Assembly: GCF_001513785.1 (NCBI RefSeq)
Contig: NZ_LNQS01000001.1
Span: forward strand, 1,511,270 to 1,575,269
DNA: 64,000 nt
Reading direction: 5' to 3'
DNA from: Rheinheimera sp. EpRS3
Lineage (GTDB): Bacteria > Pseudomonadota > Gammaproteobacteria > Enterobacterales > Alteromonadaceae
Shown here: positions 61,615-64,000 of the stretch, piece by piece
Position numbering within the stretch: position 1 is the first letter of the stretch
Layout: the number at the start of each line of letters is the position of its first letter
Program-made: the position numbers and the translations under genes
The notes under the pieces: generated by a model
Told to the model about the DNA's origin: nothing
Seen by the model: the letters and a program-made list of their open reading frames with translations, nothing else
Database searches by the model: none

Positions 61615-63824
61615 ACATGGAACAGGCATTTCAGACCTTTCTGGCAGAAAGTACTGAGTTACTGCAAGACATGGAAAACAAATTGCTGGGGTTTGATAAC
61701 TGCGACGACCCGGCCGAGTCGGTGAACTCAATCTTTCGCGCTGTGCACACCATTAAAGGCTCTGCCGGTTTATTTGGCCTGGACGATATTGTTGCCTTTA
61801 CGCATGTGGTTGAAAGTGTGTTAGATGAGGTGCGCTCGGGTAGCTTTGTGCTGGATGAGCCGCTGATCAACCTGCTGCTGCAATGCAAAGACTATATCGG
61901 CAAGATGGTTGACTCCATCGATGGCGAGGCGGTGTTAATGGCGCCGGAGGATTTGCCGGTGCAAGCTGCGCTGGAAGACGCGCTGTTTGCTTATCTGAAT
62001 ACAGAACACAGTACATCGGCTGCCACAGCGTTAGTGGGTATTGATGATGCCGATAACTACCAAAGCGTATCAGTGATTGAATCTGACAGCGCTATGGCCA
62101 ATGAAAACTGGCATATTTCGGTGTATTTCGGTGCTGATGTATTACGTAACGGCATGGACCCGCTATCGTTTTTGCGCTACCTCGCTACACTTGGCGACAT
62201 TGTGCATATTGAAACCGTAACCGACGATTTGCCCGGCATTGAAGATATGGATGCAGAGAGTTGTTATCTCGGTTATGAAATAAACTTTCACAGTAGCGCC
62301 AGCAAAAGCCAGATAGAAGATGTGTTTGAGTTTGTGCGAGAAGACTGCCAACTGAAAATTTTACCTCCCTACGCCAAAGTTAGCGACTTCATTGAAATTA
62401 TTGACAATATCCAAAATGATGAACTTAAGCTGGGCGAAATTCTGGTGCGTTGCGGCACCTTAACCCAACGTGAGCTGGATAACCTGCTGCAGATGCAAAA
62501 TGCGGTAAAAGAGGGTGGTACGCATCGCCTTATTGGTGAAATTGTTGTAGAGGATGGCCTGGCCAGCTCTGAGGTGGTGACGGCTGCTTTGCATAGGCAA
62601 GCGCAGGGGAAAAAAGCTAAAGAAAAACAAGCGCAAACCGTGCGGGTAGATGCCGAAAAACTGGATCACCTGATAAACCTGATTGGCGAACTGGTTATTG
62701 CCAGTGCTGGTATAGAGTCTGAGACTCACTTAGCCGGTATTGCCAGTTTAGTGGAGTCGGCGCAAACCATGACGCGTCTGGTTGAAGAGGTGCGGGAAAG
62801 CGCGCTTAACTTGCGCATGGTGCAAATTGGCGAAACTTTTAACCGCTTTCAGCGTGTGGTACGGGACGTATCTAAAGAGCTGGGTAAGGATATCGATTTA
62901 CAGATTGATGGTGCAGATACCGAACTGGATAAAACCGTGATTGAAAAAATCAGTGATCCGTTAATGCATCTGGTACGCAATTCTATTGATCACGGTATTG
63001 AATCTCCGGCATTAAGATCGCAGCGCAACAAACCTGCTACCGGCAATGTAAAGCTAAACGCTTACCATGAATCCGGCACTATCGTGATTGAAGTTTCCGA
63101 CGACGGTGGTGGCCTGAACCGGGAAAAAATCCTGCAAAAAGCCCGTGCAAATGGCCTGGTCAGTGCTGAGGCAGAATTATCTGCACACGATATTAATCAA
63201 CTGATTTTTGAAGCCGGGTTTTCTACTGCCGAGGCTGTCAGCAACATTTCCGGCCGTGGCGTTGGCATGGATGTAGTGCGGCGCAATATTGAAGCGCTGC
63301 GCGGTACCGTTGAAATAGACAGTGAATACACCGTTGGCACCACCATACGCATACGCTTGCCACTGACATTAGCCATTATTGACGGCTTTATGATGAAAGT
63401 AGGCGACGCTTTCTACGTGGTGCCGCTTGATATCGTTGAAGAATGTATTGAGCTTAATGCCAACCACAGTGTTGGGCATGACGGCAGAAGCTATATCAAT
63501 CTGCGGGGTGAGGTGCTGCCATTTATCCGCCTGGGAGACTATTTCTGCCAGTCGGGCAGTAATGCAAAGCGCGAAAATATTGTTGTTATCAAGTACGGCA
63601 GTTTAAAAGCCGGCTTTGTTGTTGATGAACTGATGGGGGAATTTCAGACGGTGATCAAGCCGCTGGGGCCTCTGTTTGAACGTGTACCCGGGATCAGCGG
63701 CTCCACTATTTTGGGCAGTGGTGAGGTGGCATTAATTCTGGATGCATCGTCGTTAATTCATTTAGTTATGCAACGTGATGGTAAGGCTATATCTGCTGCG
63801 GCTCAGCAGTCTGCTTTACATTAA
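61611..63824 (+). CDS. cheA: Chemotaxis histidine kinase CheA
   Basis: 737 residues from ATG 61611; the frame upstream overlaps the STAS gene. HPt domain with His46 (FRAVHTIKGSAG); a middle region (about 165-330) with WHISVYFGADVLRNGMDPLSFLRYLATLGDI, not the CheY-binding P2 of E. coli; dimerisation segment KLDHLINLIGELVIA; HATPase with LMHLVRNSIDHGIE and GRGVGMDVVRRNIEAL; C-terminal CheW-like domain (LPLTLAIIDGFMMKVGDAFYVVPL). It phosphorylates the CheY and other receivers encoded around it. Confidence 0.96.
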   Translation: MNMEQAFQTFLAESTELLQDMENKLLGFDNCDDPAESVNSIFRAVHTIKGSAGLFGLDDIVAFTHVVESVLDEVRSGSFVLDEPLINLLLQCKDYIGKMVDSIDGEAVLMAPEDLPVQAALEDALFAYLNTEHSTSAATALVGIDDADNYQSVSVIESDSAMANENWHISVYFGADVLRNGMDPLSFLRYLATLGDIVHIETVTDDLPGIEDMDAESCYLGYEINFHSSASKSQIEDVFEFVREDCQLKILPPYAKVSDFIEIIDNIQNDELKLGEILVRCGTLTQRELDNLLQMQNAVKEGGTHRLIGEIVVEDGLASSEVVTAALHRQAQGKKAKEKQAQTVRVDAEKLDHLINLIGELVIASAGIESETHLAGIASLVESAQTMTRLVEEVRESALNLRMVQIGETFNRFQRVVRDVSKELGKDIDLQIDGADTELDKTVIEKISDPLMHLVRNSIDHGIESPALRSQRNKPATGNVKLNAYHESGTIVIEVSDDGGGLNREKILQKARANGLVSAEAELSAHDINQLIFEAGFSTAEAVSNISGRGVGMDVVRRNIEALRGTVEIDSEYTVGTTIRIRLPLTLAIIDGFMMKVGDAFYVVPLDIVEECIELNANHSVGHDGRSYINLRGEVLPFIRLGDYFCQSGSNAKRENIVVIKYGSLKAGFVVDELMGEFQTVIKPLGPLFERVPGISGSTILGSGEVALILDASSLIHLVMQRDGKAISAAAQQSALH

Positions 63825-63874
63825 TTCACTCACCACTTTAGCGAGTACAAACAGGTATACATGGAGTTTTATCA

Positions 63875-64000
63875 ATGAAAAATTTAAGCGTAAAAGCCAA
63901 GCTGACATTGCTGATGGCAATAGCAGTGTTGGCATTATTAATTACCAGTGGCGTTGGTGTTATGGGGTTGCAAGCAACCACAGACTCTATAGAAACTATT
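63875..64000 (+). CDS. Methyl-accepting chemotaxis protein, 5' part
   Basis: Begins at ATG 63875 with GGAG 8 bases before it and runs off the window. The 42 visible residues (MKNLSVKAKLTLLMAIAVLALLITSG onward) are the basic N-terminus, first membrane helix and start of a periplasmic four-helix-bundle sensor of a typical MCP. Next gene after cheA. Confidence 0.8.
   Translation, partial: MKNLSVKAKLTLLMAIAVLALLITSGVGVMGLQATTDSIETI

Noticed and set aside
1..64000. CRISPR arrays, rRNA genes, prophage, full insertion sequences, integrases or conjugation genes
   Set aside because: Looked for regular spaced repeats, transposase or integrase motifs and rRNA signatures on both strands; none were seen.

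Overview
The window looks like chromosome of a free-living, aquatic, motile gammaproteobacterium of the Rheinheimera / Alishewanella / Arsukibacterium type. The grounds are an Rnf (Rsx) operon ending in nth, a triplicate tRNA-Asn array, a second EF-G, a caa3-like oxidase with CtaG, many c-di-GMP/chemotaxis genes, and a glucoside 3-dehydrogenase-type operon. This placement is an inference from gene content; no 16S rRNA is present.

Layout. (1) 1-2332: end of a periplasmic binding protein, a thioredoxin-like/SH3-like exported protein, gloA. (2) 2333-12069: accessory region between gloA and nth. It holds orphan genes, a beta-sandwich/lipase pair and a hypothetical gene bracketed by two inverted ~95-bp MITE-like repeats, a gene remnant, a TIR-like nucleotide-binding protein, a displaced 3' piece of nth, and a LysR / MFS / cyclophilin-like / alpha-beta hydrolase cargo. 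(3) 12070-18462: rnfABCDGE-nth on the minus strand. (4) 18578-20929: degenerate LapD-like GGDEF/EAL protein and three tRNA-Asn genes with a strong stable-RNA promoter. (5) 21467-32849: MATE pump + uvrB, RND adaptor/permease, M14 carboxypeptidase, Cache-type MCP. (6) 32993-38345: CopD-like and DUF2231 proteins, then cytochrome oxidase subunit II, a fused subunit I-III, a small membrane protein and CtaG. (7) 38348-44159: ATP-grasp / alpha-E / (ATP-grasp-alpha-E fusion) / transglutaminase operon. (8) 44348-50721: LacI-controlled divergent locus for oxidative (3-keto) glycoside catabolism. (9) 50817-56592: EF-G2, dual thioredoxin-like protein, murI, rimO. (10) 56713-64000: XRE regulator, a soluble receiver-kinase plus NarL-type regulator, then a chemotaxis operon (receiver, MCP-like protein with a CheZ-like end, CheY, STAS, CheA, MCP cut by the window end).

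Most notable: the receptor-like protein at 59652-60881 carries a CheZ-like DxxxQ motif and a CheZ-like acidic/hydrophobic C-terminal tail, so it may be a receptor-phosphatase chimera; the 3-keto-glycoside locus has a perfect palindromic operator sitting on its promoter; and the gloA-nth gap is a layered insertion hotspot whose last 4 kb are bounded by a duplicated 3' end of nth. All homology calls were made by eye from sequence motifs; no database search was run.
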